Part shown: piece after piece, positions 13,193 to 25,156 of the stretch
Layout of the letters: each line of letters starts with the position of its first letter
Position numbering within the stretch: position 1 is the stretch's first letter
DNA from: Aulostomus chinensis
Lineage: Eukaryota; Chordata; Actinopteri; Syngnathiformes; Aulostomidae
Direction of reading: 5' to 3'
DNA length: 64,000 bases
Assembly (NCBI GenBank): GCA_037954235.1
Contig: JBBMOA010000017.1
Location: forward strand, 16,886,527 to 16,950,526
Notes under the pieces: generated by a model
Database searches by the model: none
Told to the model about the DNA's origin: nothing
The model's input: the letters and a program-made list of their open reading frames with translations, nothing else
Program-made: the position numbers and the translations under genes

Positions 13193-13554
13193 CCAAAATT
13201 GTCCTGGGTGTTCTTTGAATGTTTCCTTGATCCTGCTGTCATATTTAATGCATCAGTCTAAAACACACATCTGATGACTCCATGATGGTGTAACTGAACG
13301 GTAAGAGGATGCAAGCGAGGGGCGAATCAGAGTATTGGCCAGACTTGGCCCACACTTGGCCCGAACTCACGTCCCAAAATTCTCCTGGCTGTTCTTTGAA
13401 TGTTTCCTTGGTCCTTCTGTCATATTTAACACATAAATGCAAAACACACATTTGATGTGTCCTTTAAGTGTAACTGAACGGTAAGGAGATGCATAGGAAG
13501 GACAAATTAGAGTATCGACCAGATTTGGCCCAAACTTGGCCCGCACTCTTGTCC
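13193..13554. repeat. Two-copy tandem duplication, 181-bp unit
   Basis: Copy 1 (13193-13373) and copy 2 (13374-13554) align throughout. Anchors 181 bases apart include CCAAAATT, TTCTTTGAATGTTTCCTTG, GTAACTGAACGGTAAG and the TGGCCCA...CTTGGCCCG pair. Divergence is moderate, so the duplication is not recent. No coding potential. Confidence 0.85.
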
Positions 13555-14245
13555 CAACACAAGCCACTGCAATCACCGCTCAGCGAAAACATCAGAGGTG
13601 CTAAAAGGTGATAGATTACAGAGGCTGATTTTACTTGTTACTCTGGTCCACCGTTCCGCAGGGATGCTATTTGCTAGCATATTGACGCGATAGATCAGCC
13701 AGAAGAAAATCTGATTGCAACCAGCTGTAAGGGTGCATACTGCCATTTACTCCTCTGGAGGTGGACTTACTTCCATCCGTTAATGAATCCGACCCTGTTT
13801 CCTGCGTAGTGAGACAATGACAGTTGTCCAATTAAATGGCATAAATACGCTGCAGTTCAATTGCAACTCTGCATGTAAACCCACTTACTCTTCTCGCTCA
13901 AAACCTTTGGATTTTGAATGCATATACCTTCACCTACAAAAAAATACATTGGGTAAATATGTCTTAGTTCATCGACCTTATCAGCAGAATTCAACTGATT
14001 CCCAACTATTCTAAATCTCTTCCCTCACATGCTGATTCCTAAATGAATTCCCCACGAGTGCAGTACAGCTGCCTCGCTTTATCTGAACTTAAATTTTAAT
14101 CAGGGATTGGCCTTTTACATTCGGTTGTTAGTCTTTGGGATTTAGGGACTTTTTTGTTTTTTTAGCAGTTCAGGGATCCCTCCTTTTTCTGTGTATATCC
14201 ATGAGGAAGACAGTGAGGAGGAAAGGAGGGGGGCGGGGGTGTAAG

Positions 14246-14285
<40 letters not shown>

Positions 14286-14597
14286 GAAAGGCCTGTAATT
14301 CCCTGTCCTCCGAATGAACCCTTGATACTGTCCCATATGTTATATTCAACCATTTCGCTTGTCATATGGCTGATGTGTAGCTTCTAAGGAGAACAAACAT
14401 GTGTTCTAAATGTGGGTACGTAATGCTGCAGCAGTGACCTGACCCCAGCGTGTATTTATGTGCGGGTACCAAGCCATTCCCTGTTTTATTCTGAATATAA
14501 ACACGCAGGGTGACAGTGCGAAGCAAAACAGAAAGAGGGAAATAGATAAATAAGTATGCCAATAGAAGTGCAATTTGGCGAATTAGAGCCTAAGGAG

Positions 14598-14637
14598 GAA
14601 GTAGAGGGACAGGGGAGGGGAGGGGAGGGGAGGGGAA
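14598..14637. repeat. (GGGGA)n tract, G-quadruplex-prone
   Basis: Five GGGG blocks separated by single A bases (about 14612-14635). The regular spacing fits an intramolecular G-quadruplex. Confidence 0.85.
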
Positions 14638-14845
14638 TATATTGGTCAAGCACACAGAGTGTCAACAAAGTGGTGTAAAGACTTGTCACTCCTGGTCACT
14701 GCGCTTACTGCTCGGCGACTGGAGAGGAATGCACTGGTCATTCAGCTCATAGAATAGGCAGTGCTCCTTTGCCCCCTTCCTCCCCGGTGCACCACCATTG
14801 TATCAGCAAGAACATTGTTCAGGAGATTCCTTTGTCCCTTTTTAG

Positions 14846-14847
<2 letters not shown>

Positions 14848-14875
<28 letters not shown>
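14848..14875. repeat. (T)28 homopolymer
   Basis: Twenty-eight T bases in a row. A comparable (T)30 run lies at 56122-56151. Neither is attached to a recognisable retroposon body. Confidence 0.95.
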
Positions 14876-14878
<3 letters not shown>

Positions 14879-15599
14879 GTCCATTCTCAAGACATCCACC
14901 CAAGACCCCCTGTGTAGTCAGGCCACTGCTGGTCCTCAAACAGCTGTCCGGAATCGAGCTGAAGTCACTCTAAACCTCCAATGCATTACAGATGTGAATC
15001 AATTATAATTAGACAGAGGTCCAGCTGGACGTATAGGGAGGATGATGATGATACAAACTTTAATCTGCTCAATTTACGGCAGTTATGTATTTTCAGTATC
15101 GGGGTCTTAAACTCAGTTGACCCTTGGTTATGATTGCTCCGTTCAGCCCAGGAGCCATAATAAGCTCTTCCCAGTGCTTCGCCCAGCAGATCTCATATGC
15201 ACAAACTATGACCTTCCCCCTATTGTAATGTTTCCAAGGTCAAGGTTGAAGGGTCAGTTTTCTGGCTTAGTAAAATTGGCAAGCTCTTTTTTTTGGTGGG
15301 GGGGCGGGTGATGCATTAGTGACTTGGTGATGGCTGGATGCTTAGTGTCACTTTTATCAAGGACAGGGGCATAATATGAGGATGAGCTAAGGATTTAGGG
15401 CCAAATGCAGACAATTGAAGCAACTCTATAGAAATCGAACGCACATTGGTGGGATTTGCATAACCTGGTCGGAGGTAGATAGGATAGAAAAACACTCTCT
15501 TGGACCTGACAGTCTGAAGGATCATTTGAGTGATTTATGCAGGAAATTGTATTTGCGGAGCAAGGGAGATAATTTAATAACGCAGGGCCTGGCCTAGTC

Positions 15600-15860
15600 C
15601 TCAAGAACAGGGGGGCTCTTTGCTGAAAAATGATCCAGCGTCCTGTCTGAGGGGATTGCAGATAGCGAAGACCAATATTTACTGTGGATTTGTGCTCCTG
15701 CTATTTCCTGTCTTACTCTTTACTATTATCTTGCCTTGCGCTTCCTGAAACGAGTAAATGTATCATATACATACATATAAATGTTTAATATATGCAAATG
15801 TAACCTGTTTCATTTCCTTTATGCAAATGTTGTATCGTTATTATTAGCAAAAAAATGATG
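15600..15860. promoter_or_regulatory. Candidate enhancer with tandem POU octamers
   Basis: Two same-strand copies of the 11-mer TATGCAAATGT (15791-15801 and 15820-15830), 29 bases apart, follow unique sequence containing CCAATATTTACTG and GTAAATGTATCATATAC. Another octamer, ATTTGCAT, sits at 15454-15461. No ORF or repeat. Confidence 0.38.
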
Positions 15861-15879
15861 AGAATATCGGGGAATCACA

Positions 15880-16260
15880 AGACGGCTTTAAACTACAGTA
15901 GTGAGTAATCACACAATTATAGAGTGGATGGAAGGCAGCGAGGCGCCAGATAACTTCATGTTCGTCACACTCGCGGCATCAATCTTTGACACATTATTAG
16001 GTCCTTTATTCAAAACACTCCTTTTTTAAAACAGCGCTACATCTAACAATCGGCCCAAACACATTCCAATTACACGACAGCAGTCACATCACCGAAGATG
16101 AGTTCAATCGTGTTAAGGATATTGCAGCATGAAATAAATGAAATGGACCTTATGGAGCCTGAGCAGGACTTATCTAGCTTTGAGACCCTTAATGTATGCT
16201 AACAAGTGTGCGGCGCTATATAAATATATGCACTCTTCTCGATAACTGACATATTTTTCA
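15880..16260. promoter_or_regulatory. Candidate conserved non-coding element
   Basis: Unique A/T-leaning sequence with GTAATCACACAATTATAG, ATCAATCTTTGACAC (TCF/LEF-like CTTTGA), CATTATTAGG and CCAATTACACG. It ends before the (AT)n tract at 16328. Confidence 0.28.
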
Positions 16261-16325
16261 CTGCTGTTTCACCTCATTAGTGTGCGGTCTTACTCCAGCA
16301 TCATCTTGCCATCTTCGCAGGCGTC

Positions 16326-16327
<2 letters not shown>

Positions 16328-16359
<32 letters not shown>

Positions 16360-16360
16360 C
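16328..16360. repeat. (AT)n microsatellite
   Basis: About 16 AT units in unique sequence. Confidence 0.95.
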
Positions 16361-16918
16361 TGTTGATGCCCTAAGTATAGCTTGGAGTGACTTGGCCCCA
16401 GTTAATGTTGCATGCCAGTAGAGTAAGGGTTTCTCTCTCGTTCCTTCTGCAGTAAGTCTGTTAATGTTTAGAGTCCGGAGGCCCAGGGGACTCTAAATCC
16501 CTTGGACACAAAGAGCCTCTGTGTGCTCGCGAGGTCACATCTGCCCAATGACTCTGCATGCATATAGGGAGCGCTGTATAGGCCATCAGAAGGGTCTGCT
16601 CCAACTGCCCCACTTCCATAATACGATATACTGTGTGTGCCCTAGACTGGTCAGTGGGTTTGACAGAGCTTGACATTTCACCAGGAATACACTCAAGAGT
16701 CCACGTGCTGTCTCGTGCTGTAGAAATATAACGTCGTTTAAAAAAAAAGCCAAGGATAACAGTATAGTGAAGCATTGGGACGTAAACATGAAATTAGTGT
16801 TTTGGTCATAATATTGCAACGACTGACAATAAATGGTCACACTGCTGCAATGTCATTACCGTGTTAAACGACTGTCTGCAGACGACTGTCTTAATGAAAA
16901 GACTTTCATTTCACCCCT

Positions 16919-16920
<2 letters not shown>

Positions 16921-17003
<83 letters not shown>

Positions 17004-17004
17004 C
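16921..17004. repeat. (TC)n(CA)n compound microsatellite
   Basis: A short TC run followed by an uninterrupted CA tract (16932-17000), one of the longest pure CA arrays here. Confidence 0.95.
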
Positions 17005-17329
17005 GATTGGCCTTATCATTTTCCTTTACAAACGTGACACACACACAGGCAAGACAAGGGCCATTTCAGGTTTGACATGATGCCTTTCAATGACAGATGT
17101 TTACTCAGTAGCTCACATTTAGAGGCTCTTTTCCTTTTTAATGAAGGTCCTTAAAGGTGAAATGAAAGCTTAAGAGCCAATGCTTCACTCAGTGTCACTT
17201 TTTTCTAATTTTTTTATTATTATTTTTTAAAATAATACATCAGGATTAAAAATACACTTGAGAAAAGAGTCATTCCTGTTTATCAGGTCTCCCCACCCAG
17301 CACAGGAAACCCATTTTTGAAGTGATTAG

Positions 17330-17560
17330 CATTGCTATTGACACTGTAAACAGTAATTAAAAATATATGCCTTTTAATGGGCCCCTAGCCTTGCCAATCA
17401 GTGAGCGTGTGGGCCAGTCAGCAGAGTAATAAATCATTAGGTCTGGCCAGGGGAAACCCAGCCTATACAATAGATTCAGCCTTGACTTGATATGGAGATA
17501 TCAATGAAAGCCTTTGTTTTGTCCACCACAGCAAATTAGTCATGCCTGTGTGCTCGGTTA
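17330..17560. promoter_or_regulatory. Candidate conserved non-coding element
   Basis: Non-repetitive block holding AGTAATTAAAAATATATG, GCCAATCA, GTAATAAATCATTAGG, GATATGGAGATATCAATG, CCTTTGTTTTGTCC (SOX/TCF-like) and AAATTAGTCATG. Density of homeodomain and HMG words is high. Confidence 0.33.
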
Positions 17561-18519
17561 ATGTACACACTGCAATCTTCTCTGACCTATACGGGCTGAA
17601 TTTAGCACCGGGATTTCTCATAAAGATCCATTCCAGTTGGCTACACCGAGTGAATGTGGCTCAGGTGATGGGATGGCTTAAAGGAGGCCGTCATGCGGAA
17701 TTAAAATACTCTGTTTAATGAGACAGCATCGTGACATGCAGTTAATGAAACCAGCTGTAAATATTGCTCAAAAACACACAAATGAAACACTCACACACGC
17801 ACGCACACTCAAAAAAACTTGCAACTCCAGTTGACCTTTGACCTTCGATACAACCCCCCAAAAAAGAACACGAGTCAGTAACTGCACGTAGACTGAGAGC
17901 TGACACTCTGGGGACAAAATGAAGAAGACCCTTTTTTTTTTAGGAGGTCCCAGTGACACGAGAGGTTGGAGGAGGTCAGCGTGGTTTGATACCGTACTAT
18001 TGAGGCCTTAATTGCTCATAGAGACACTTATAGGGGCCTTCTTTGCATCCTCTGTGAAAAGGGCCGAAGCAGAGGAAGGTAATTTATGACTGGCAGGGTG
18101 AGGTTACAGGGGGAGAACGTCCCCTTAAAGGAGAGAGGTATGCACGCCTGGCCCCCCTCTCCTGAGCTCAAGTGGCTCAATAGATGGCAATTGAGCTACT
18201 TGGGAGGTTGAACCTAGAGTCTCTTTCTGTCTTTTTGTCAAAGTCTCTCTCTCCCTCACTCTCTATCTATCTCTCTCTTTCTCGAACTCTGCTTGGCTGC
18301 TCCCTGCTATATGTCCTAGATCAGCTCATCTGGGTGTGCTGCAGCAGGATATCAATCTTAATGAAGCTGCCAGGCCAGTGTCGTATCAACTTTAGACTAC
18401 AGGCCTTGATAAGCATACCAATTCTCTGTAACAATACCCAGGGTAATAACCAGGACAATAAGGTCTCACAAAGGATGGAGTGTGGAGACATCTGAATTTT
18501 ATGGGTGTTGTCCTTGTTC

Positions 18520-18545
18520 GTGTGTGTGTGTGTGTGTGTGTGTGG

Positions 18546-18583
<38 letters not shown>

Positions 18584-18608
18584 GTGAGAGAGTGAGAGAG
18601 TGAGAGGG
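18520..18608. repeat. (TG)n(GA)n compound microsatellite
   Basis: TG repeats with a GGG interruption switch directly to GA repeats at about 18562. Both dinucleotide runs are ambiguous for mapping. Confidence 0.95.
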
Positions 18609-19842
18609 CACATAAATTGTCTGTCAGCATACGTGTGTACGCGCGCGCGTGCGTATGCAGGAAAAGCAAAACTAAAGATTCACATTAAAGCAAGATCACA
18701 TCGTAAGTTGTGATTTTTTTTTTTTTTAATCATTTGACTTTCGTCAAATAATGAACGAACAGGAGAGCGTGCACCAGTGCAGCAGAGCTATTAGGTTTCC
18801 CTCATGTCTTTGCAATGAGTCAAATGTTGTTTTGTTTACAGTATGGTTTTATCTCCACAGCCAGATAGGCCTGGAGTGGGAAACATGGGCGCCTGCCTAC
18901 TGGCTGCTTCTGGTTTGGAGGGTATTAGAGGACAATGTGAGACTGTGTGACTGTACGTCTGTTTCTATCTGGAGGTTTGGTCACATGAGGCCAAGATGAA
19001 CGCCTGTGGTCTTTAATTTATTGTGATGGGTTTATGTGGCTGGGACTATCGCACACATTAGCAGCATTACTTTACTTTCATCTGTAGAGTTTCTCCCGGA
19101 TTAAAATAAGGAGAGAGAGAGGGAGAGAGAGAGAGATGCTAACCGCAAACTTATTTGGAGAGATGGTGGGAGGAGGGGGATTTCCATGCTGACTTCCTTG
19201 CAAGGGCAGGCAGACATGTGGTTGGATGTTTGATGTCAGCCTGGAGGAATTTGTTAGCACAAATGGATCATATGCTGACTGGATTGCTGAGTTATTTTGT
19301 GTCACCTTTCTGGAATCGTGTAATTGTAGGAAACACTTCAGGAATCCGGTAAAAATAAATAAATAGATAAAAGATAAACTGAACGAATCATTTCATGAAT
19401 GAATGGCAATCAGAGACGCAGCAGTTGATCGGCTGCTGCCAGGAAATGGTTTTATGCCTGTTGATCATTGATGTTGTCATTTTAAAACTTGCAATAAAAC
19501 TAAAGTAAAAGTAGAAAACAGGAACTCTCTTTTTATTCTCTGTGAATAATTAGTGTACAGTTAACACTTTGTCCTTTTTTTTTCCCAAATGAACTAAAAC
19601 TTAACAAAAGAGAAGGGGAAAGAAACCAAGATGATCAATTGCACCACCACCAGTACTGATACAACACATTTCACATGCAGGGAAAGGAGTTGGTAGAAGT
19701 TTAAATTGATTTAATTCTGCACCTTTTATCGCTCATCAATTATTATCAATAACACGCTGAGTGAAATCAGTTGTGACCGGACACCAGCTGATCAGTTCAG
19801 AAAATTCACGTTTACAGATACACGATGGTCCACACACCGCAG

Positions 19843-19843
<1 letters not shown>

Positions 19844-19898
<55 letters not shown>
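19844..19898. repeat. (CA)n microsatellite
   Basis: About 27 uninterrupted CA units followed by CGC. Confidence 0.95.
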
Positions 19899-19901
<3 letters not shown>

Positions 19902-21329
19902 AGTGGCGAGTTGTGGACGTCCAGATCCATGAAAACAAGGGCAAAGTGGCTAACGCCGGCAAAAAGACCAGAACCAGACAGCAATGTCTGCTGCTGCTTT
20001 TCAGAAAATTGGGTTGTGCTGCTATTCATTCAAGATGTGTAACCTGATGGTTCTTGTTTATATATATATACTGTATATAGAAAATAATTGATATTACATG
20101 TGTTGTTATATTGATCCAACTTCCTTTTTTCACGCAATCTCTGACTAGTAACCCTGAGCGCTTTCTTGTAGAGGTTTGCTTCTGCGCGAGGGAGGCGGTA
20201 AAAAGTTGTTGTTTTTTATGAAAGAAAAAGTGACATTTGAAAAGAAAACCATCTGAAATTAGAATCTACTTGTGACAGAAACAGAAAATCAGCCAAAAAA
20301 ACACAACAACAACAACAAAAAACCCTTTACAATCAGTGCATCTCTTGAACATTTTGCTTATCATTTACGTCCAGAGGTGTGACTGCAATCGCTCCCAGGT
20401 GAATTTAAAGACTCTTGGTGGAACCGTTGTTAGATGAAAGAAATTAACCCTACGGAGAGAAGATAGACGGGGGTCTCCCTGAAGCTTTAAGAGGCCCGAG
20501 AAATGTGATGATCCCTCTTGATTTATCCCTTAGATAAGAACCAACACACATGCCAGCAAAAGGGCCGGATTGTCACAGGTGGGTTTGTGAATGACAGCTC
20601 CTTTCTCTCCTGCGAAAGCTTTCCTGTGAGAACTCAAAAGAGCTAATTAAAAGACTGTGTACCCAGCAACTCGCTTTTTTCCCTCTACTTTTTTTTTTTT
20701 TTTATTAGACCCTAACCTTTATACAATGTATGCCGATAGCACATCCAGAGTATAACCTTGAAGTTTCCCGGTCTGTCTTCCATTGATAAAGAAACAAGAA
20801 AACGCATCCGTTTAGGTACAAATACAGAAACAATTCACACCTTTTCATGTGATCAGTGGGAAGATGAGTAACACGGCGCGAGAGCGTTTGGATCCTGCGT
20901 ATCCTGAATCTATGAGCTCAGTCCCACAGTGCAACAGACAGTCTGGCTCAGCTGGACATATGAGATATTTATAGATCCAACTTCCCTGTGGATTGATTGT
21001 CTGGTGGGTTGTTTCTGTATCGATCTGAGTTTTCAGGAAACAAACACACCACAGGTCAGACATCCACGCACACCCTGGGAATGCGGACGTGGTGTTTGTG
21101 GAAAGTGGTATATTTTATTTAGAGTGTGTGATGTCTTGGGGGGGGGGGAGGGGGGGATCATCGTATTCAAATCTCAAACCAGTAGAGATTTAAAGTAAAT
21201 TAAAGCCTTCTGAGCAGCTGATTGTCCTGCGCATGGCTCTTGTAGTCTCTCTCTTTTGTTCCCACTGTTGTTTAGGGGCACCCATCTTCCTCTTCTTCTT
21301 CTTTTTTTCCCCCCCTAACTAAGGCGGCA

Positions 21330-21960
21330 CCATGTCGCATTTTAATTTCTCTTGTTTTCAGTCAGCGGACGCCATCACTGTCAATGGCCTTAATAATAAC
21401 GCTTTATCTTGTACACATGGTGCCGCTTGCTGATGCTATGCCGCTATTATGATGAGGTGGAGACAGAGAAAAGAGAGAGAGAGGGGGCCCTCTGTTCCCC
21501 TGCCGCTATAATTTAGGGTACTCTTATCCATGCCATCAGTTCAGATTGTAATTCAAGAAGCAACAGTGTTAGAGGGCCTGGTCCTTTTTTTATGCACAGC
21601 CATTATTGGGGCAGTGAGATACAGTAGTGGCTTTTAGCACAGGAGAGGCCAGACATAGATGGCTCGTCGAAGTGTTTTACAATTGAATGTGCTAAACTGC
21701 TGCCACTAGCCACACAGGAAGCCCAGGATGAGCCCCTGATTCAGGTCTCTCTCCCCCCCCCCACTACTCCCTCCCCCTCCTGCTGTCCTCTGCTCTGGGC
21801 CTCAGTGATGGGCAGAGAGGACCAGGCTGTTATCCCCTCTGGTAATTACCACCATTAAAGCTAATCCTGGTCCAATTCAGGCTGCTTTTGTTTTGAGCTT
21901 TATCTCTTCAGTGCTGGAGAGTTTCTCCTTTCAGAGCGCCACACAAAGACACAGTTTTTA
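21330..21960. promoter_or_regulatory. Candidate conserved non-coding block
   Basis: Mostly unique sequence interrupted by short GA and C runs. Notable words: CATTTTAATTTCTC, CTTAATAATAACGC, CCATTATTGGGG, GGTAATTACCACCATTAAAGC (21840-21860) and CCAATTCAGG. Confidence 0.3.
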
Positions 21961-22034
21961 GAGTCGGTAATTATCCGGTATATTCCCTCTGCTGGGAATA
22001 GGATGAAAAATACTCGAGGTGGACAGGTGTATAT

Positions 22035-22069
<35 letters not shown>

Positions 22070-22139
22070 TTCTCTCACATTGCCTCTCACCATCTTCTCT
22101 GACCTTTGTCTGCTCCCGCCCTTTTTTTTTTCATTCCGG

Positions 22140-22400
22140 ATGACAAAAAAGATCATTGTCAAATTCCGTGCTGAATGTTATTGAGAGATTAACAAGATTG
22201 AGCATGAATTTATCAATCTCTGTGACAATACTGCGATAAATGTAATTATATTCAGCACTTATTAGCATGATGGTAATGCTGGCCCCCTAATTTTTCGCTG
22301 TAATTGCGGCTCTATTTTTACGAGGTGTTAACTGCTATTAATCACACTGATGATTCAGTAAATGTAGCGCAAAAGATTTCAATTCAATTCCATTTCCTCT
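22140..22400. promoter_or_regulatory. Candidate homeodomain-rich enhancer with nested inverted repeats
   Basis: Nine TAAT/ATTA cores lie within about 230 bases. Two nested inverted repeats occur: GTGCTGAAT (22168-22176) with ATTCAGCAC (22250-22258), and inside it AGAGATT (22184-22190) with AATCTCT (22215-22221). There are also ATTGTC and GACAAT words and a GTTAACTGC. Unique sequence, no ORF; the strongest enhancer-like block upstream of sox11 by eye. Confidence 0.38.
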
Positions 22401-25156
22401 GACCTATCTCTCAGCAGATCTGTCTCTTATCACAGGAATAAAAGATCATTGTTACATAAAAGAGAGAGAGAGAAAGAGAGGAGCAAGCTCTTTTCATAAA
22501 AAACCTCATTTAATGCTTTTTAAAAAAAAAAATCCATCATTTTCCCCACATCAAACTCAATGTCATAATCTTCAATTTGCTCGTCGTCACTGGCGCCATT
22601 TTTACTTCTTTTTTTTAATTTATGAGCTGGCAAGTTAAAAATGATGGTCTGCAGCTGGAAATTCACCTTTGTTGGATTACAAAAAAGTGTGTGTGTGTGT
22701 GTGTGTCAGTGAAACAGATCTTAATCAGTGTAAGTGTGATGATACCAAGACTTGTTTATCATGTTAACGCTGATAACAGTATTCAGCCCATCCTACAAGC
22801 TGCAGCACATGATTCCCAGACTCGGGTATATAGACGCTACAGGGGTACGCCAAGTTACGTCGGGGAAAACAAACAAACAAATAAAAAAAAAAACAATTGT
22901 GCCCTCTTAAAATCTGTCATCAAAAATAAAGTAGTAGTAGTTTTTGCCACCTCCATTCCGTTCTGTTAGCCGTGCTAGCCTAGCGTCCTGCAGCATAAGT
23001 CAGAACCTTCAGCGCACCTGAAACCACATTAGTGAGGCGTCATTCATTTTAACTCCTCCTCCCGCCTTTGAAAAAGACTGTCCCTCATTTCCAGGCCAAC
23101 ACATCCCATTGACGAGATTTTCTAGCGAATATTGTTGTCACTGTCATGCCTTTGGCGGTGCTATTGCACTTTTCGTGAAACACTACCTCACCTATGGGAC
23201 CTATGGGACCACAAACAACCGAAGAAGAAGCTGTGGAAGACGTCCCTGAGGGATCGATGTTGTGGTTCTCCAGGGGTGTCGCGCCAGGCCACCTAGGGAG
23301 CGCTTCAGTTGGGCAGAAGACAGATTATTAGGGCCTGAGCCTGAAGGTACTTCACTCAATATGTTTGCTCGTTATTATTTATGTTTAATTGACTACATTT
23401 GAAACAACCATACGGAACTTTTAAATTTGAAAATCACTTCTTGAACAAAAACCCCTTTTTCTCAGCTTTTTGTCTGAAAAAAAAATCTGTTTCTGATGAG
23501 ACCAACCCTCACTCAAGTGTTGATTAATTAAAAACAAAAGAATTAATTCACAAACAAGGACTTTTTAATCTTCTGATATGTTTTTGTTTTTGTTTTCTTC
23601 ATAATCATGGCCCAAAATATTCTGTGGGTCTTCAAGTATCAGTGAAAATTTGCAAAGAAAATGCTGGCAGTGGCTGGCAACTTTGTATTTGTTTTAAAAA
23701 GCTGGTGGGAAAAGAGTTAAGTTTTATTATATTTCCTTTTTCACTGGCATACAAATACAGCCAAATGTGACATGTTGTGAGAGTCCAGAGTCCACAGGAC
23801 GTGAAAAGGTCTGGGAACCACCGATAGAGACTTGAGTTTTATCCCTGAAACTACAGCAATTCCCCACGATGTAACTAAACTGATTGATGGAGCAAAAATG
23901 ATCAGCAGTCCTCACACTGATCCTCTCCTCCTCTTCGAGGCAACATGTGCGCTGTTTTAATAAGCGCAATCTGACGACTAGAAGCAACAGCAGAGCGGGT
24001 GTGATTGGCAGCAGGAATGCAAATGCCCTTGTTACATCCAGCAACACAGTAGAGCAGCTTCCCTCTTGCACGCCCCTACCACTTTGTTTCAGTTGCCCAC
24101 TCGCAGCTCGTCCTCACTCCAGATGGCGCATCACTTCCTGGTCCCGGGCCTGCTGTGCTGGGACCCTCTCTGATTGGTGGGTCCACCTGCTCCCCGGTCG
24201 CTTTGAAAGATGATTGACAAGGGCCTTCCCCAAACAGGGGCTGAGCCGCTGCTGACATTCTGTTGTTGAGTGACAGCCCCCCGTGGTGTGGGGCTCCCTG
24301 CAGATGATTCAAGGCATGACATCATTAGTCTCTCTCTATCAAACAGCTGTTTCTGATTCCCGGTGTTCATAAAATCAGGCGTATGAGTCGACGAGTGTAA
24401 ATAACATCCATTGGGGCATCTTGCACAATCACAACTGGCTGGGTGTGTTGCGTGGTTGTTGAAGTGGTAAACCAAATCTCAATTTTAATTCTTATTTATT
24501 TGAAACGCATCACAATGATGAAGCAACCAAAATATAAATCTGTTTTAAACCTATTCTTGCATTGCCAAATAGTTTAAAACCATTATACTTGCGGAAAAAA
24601 CTTCAATAATCATAAATCCTGCTTAACTGCCAAAAGCTAATAAAAAAATGCACAAAAGTTTTTTTTTATTCCAATATTATTTGATTAAGATATATTACGC
24701 TGGTAATTGATTGTAATAGTGTCAACTCATCATTTTTTTGAAATGGATACGGGTCTTTATTGCCCTTCTTGCACAGTTCAAAAAATAGCTGCTAACAGCT
24801 GCTAGCATCTGGTCTTTGCAACCCCCTCAGGAGACACGTATCTATCAGCTGCGGCCGCCATTGATGTGAACCGGAAAACCCGTGAACGCAGTCATTCCTC
24901 GCCCGCTTCTGGCAGGAACCTCTGGGACTTCTTGTCGTGTCGGCTACAATTCATCCCACGCGCCATCACGCCAGAACTCTACCCGACTTAAAAAAAAAAT
25001 AAAAAAATAAACGTGCTGATTTTTAGTGCATTCATGACACAAACAAACATCTGTCTATGGACAGAAGCACCTTCGATACACCGCGTCCATCACATAACAG
25101 TGAAAGCTTTTTCAGCCAATAATCATTGTGATCATAAGAGTATTTTCTACTCTTTA
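22401..25156. other. Non-coding stretch before the 25-kb transposon
   Basis: Unique sequence with a short TG run (22687-22706), GA run (22462-22482) and A/T-rich parts (24480-24730). Sections near 22970-23330 look like worn repeat sequence but could not be assigned. No gene. Confidence 0.6.
24000..24320. promoter_or_regulatory. Candidate G/C-rich regulatory block
   Basis: Higher G+C than its neighbours, with reverse CCAAT boxes (GATTGG 24003-24008 and 24172-24177), CACCTG E-box, GATTGACAAGG and an octamer ATGCAAAT at 24017-24024. Open frames here are not supported by any recognisable domain. Confidence 0.27.

Larger units (their letters stand above)
11291..15599. other. Non-coding stretch with homopolymers and a tandem duplication
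   Basis: Holds a CTC/TCC run (11416-11436), C/CA tract (about 11557-11587), G run (11808-11823), C run of 20 (12015-12034), the 181-bp duplication (13193-13554), a GA tract (14253-14279) and the GGGGA tract. No gene seen. Confidence 0.65.
17570..21329. other. Non-coding stretch with microsatellites
   Basis: Besides the listed TG/GA and CA tracts it has short GA runs (about 19113-19136), a G-rich patch (about 21139-21156) and unique sequence. No coding exon or RNA gene recognised. Confidence 0.65.

Noticed and set aside
14848..14875. (T)28 run as the tail of a minus-strand retroposon
   Set aside because: No SINE or LINE body and no target-site duplication could be seen next to it.
23727..24071. 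114-residue minus-strand frame with a Leu-rich segment
   Set aside because: The Leu-rich part could mimic a membrane helix, but there is no signal of a known family and no neighbouring exon.
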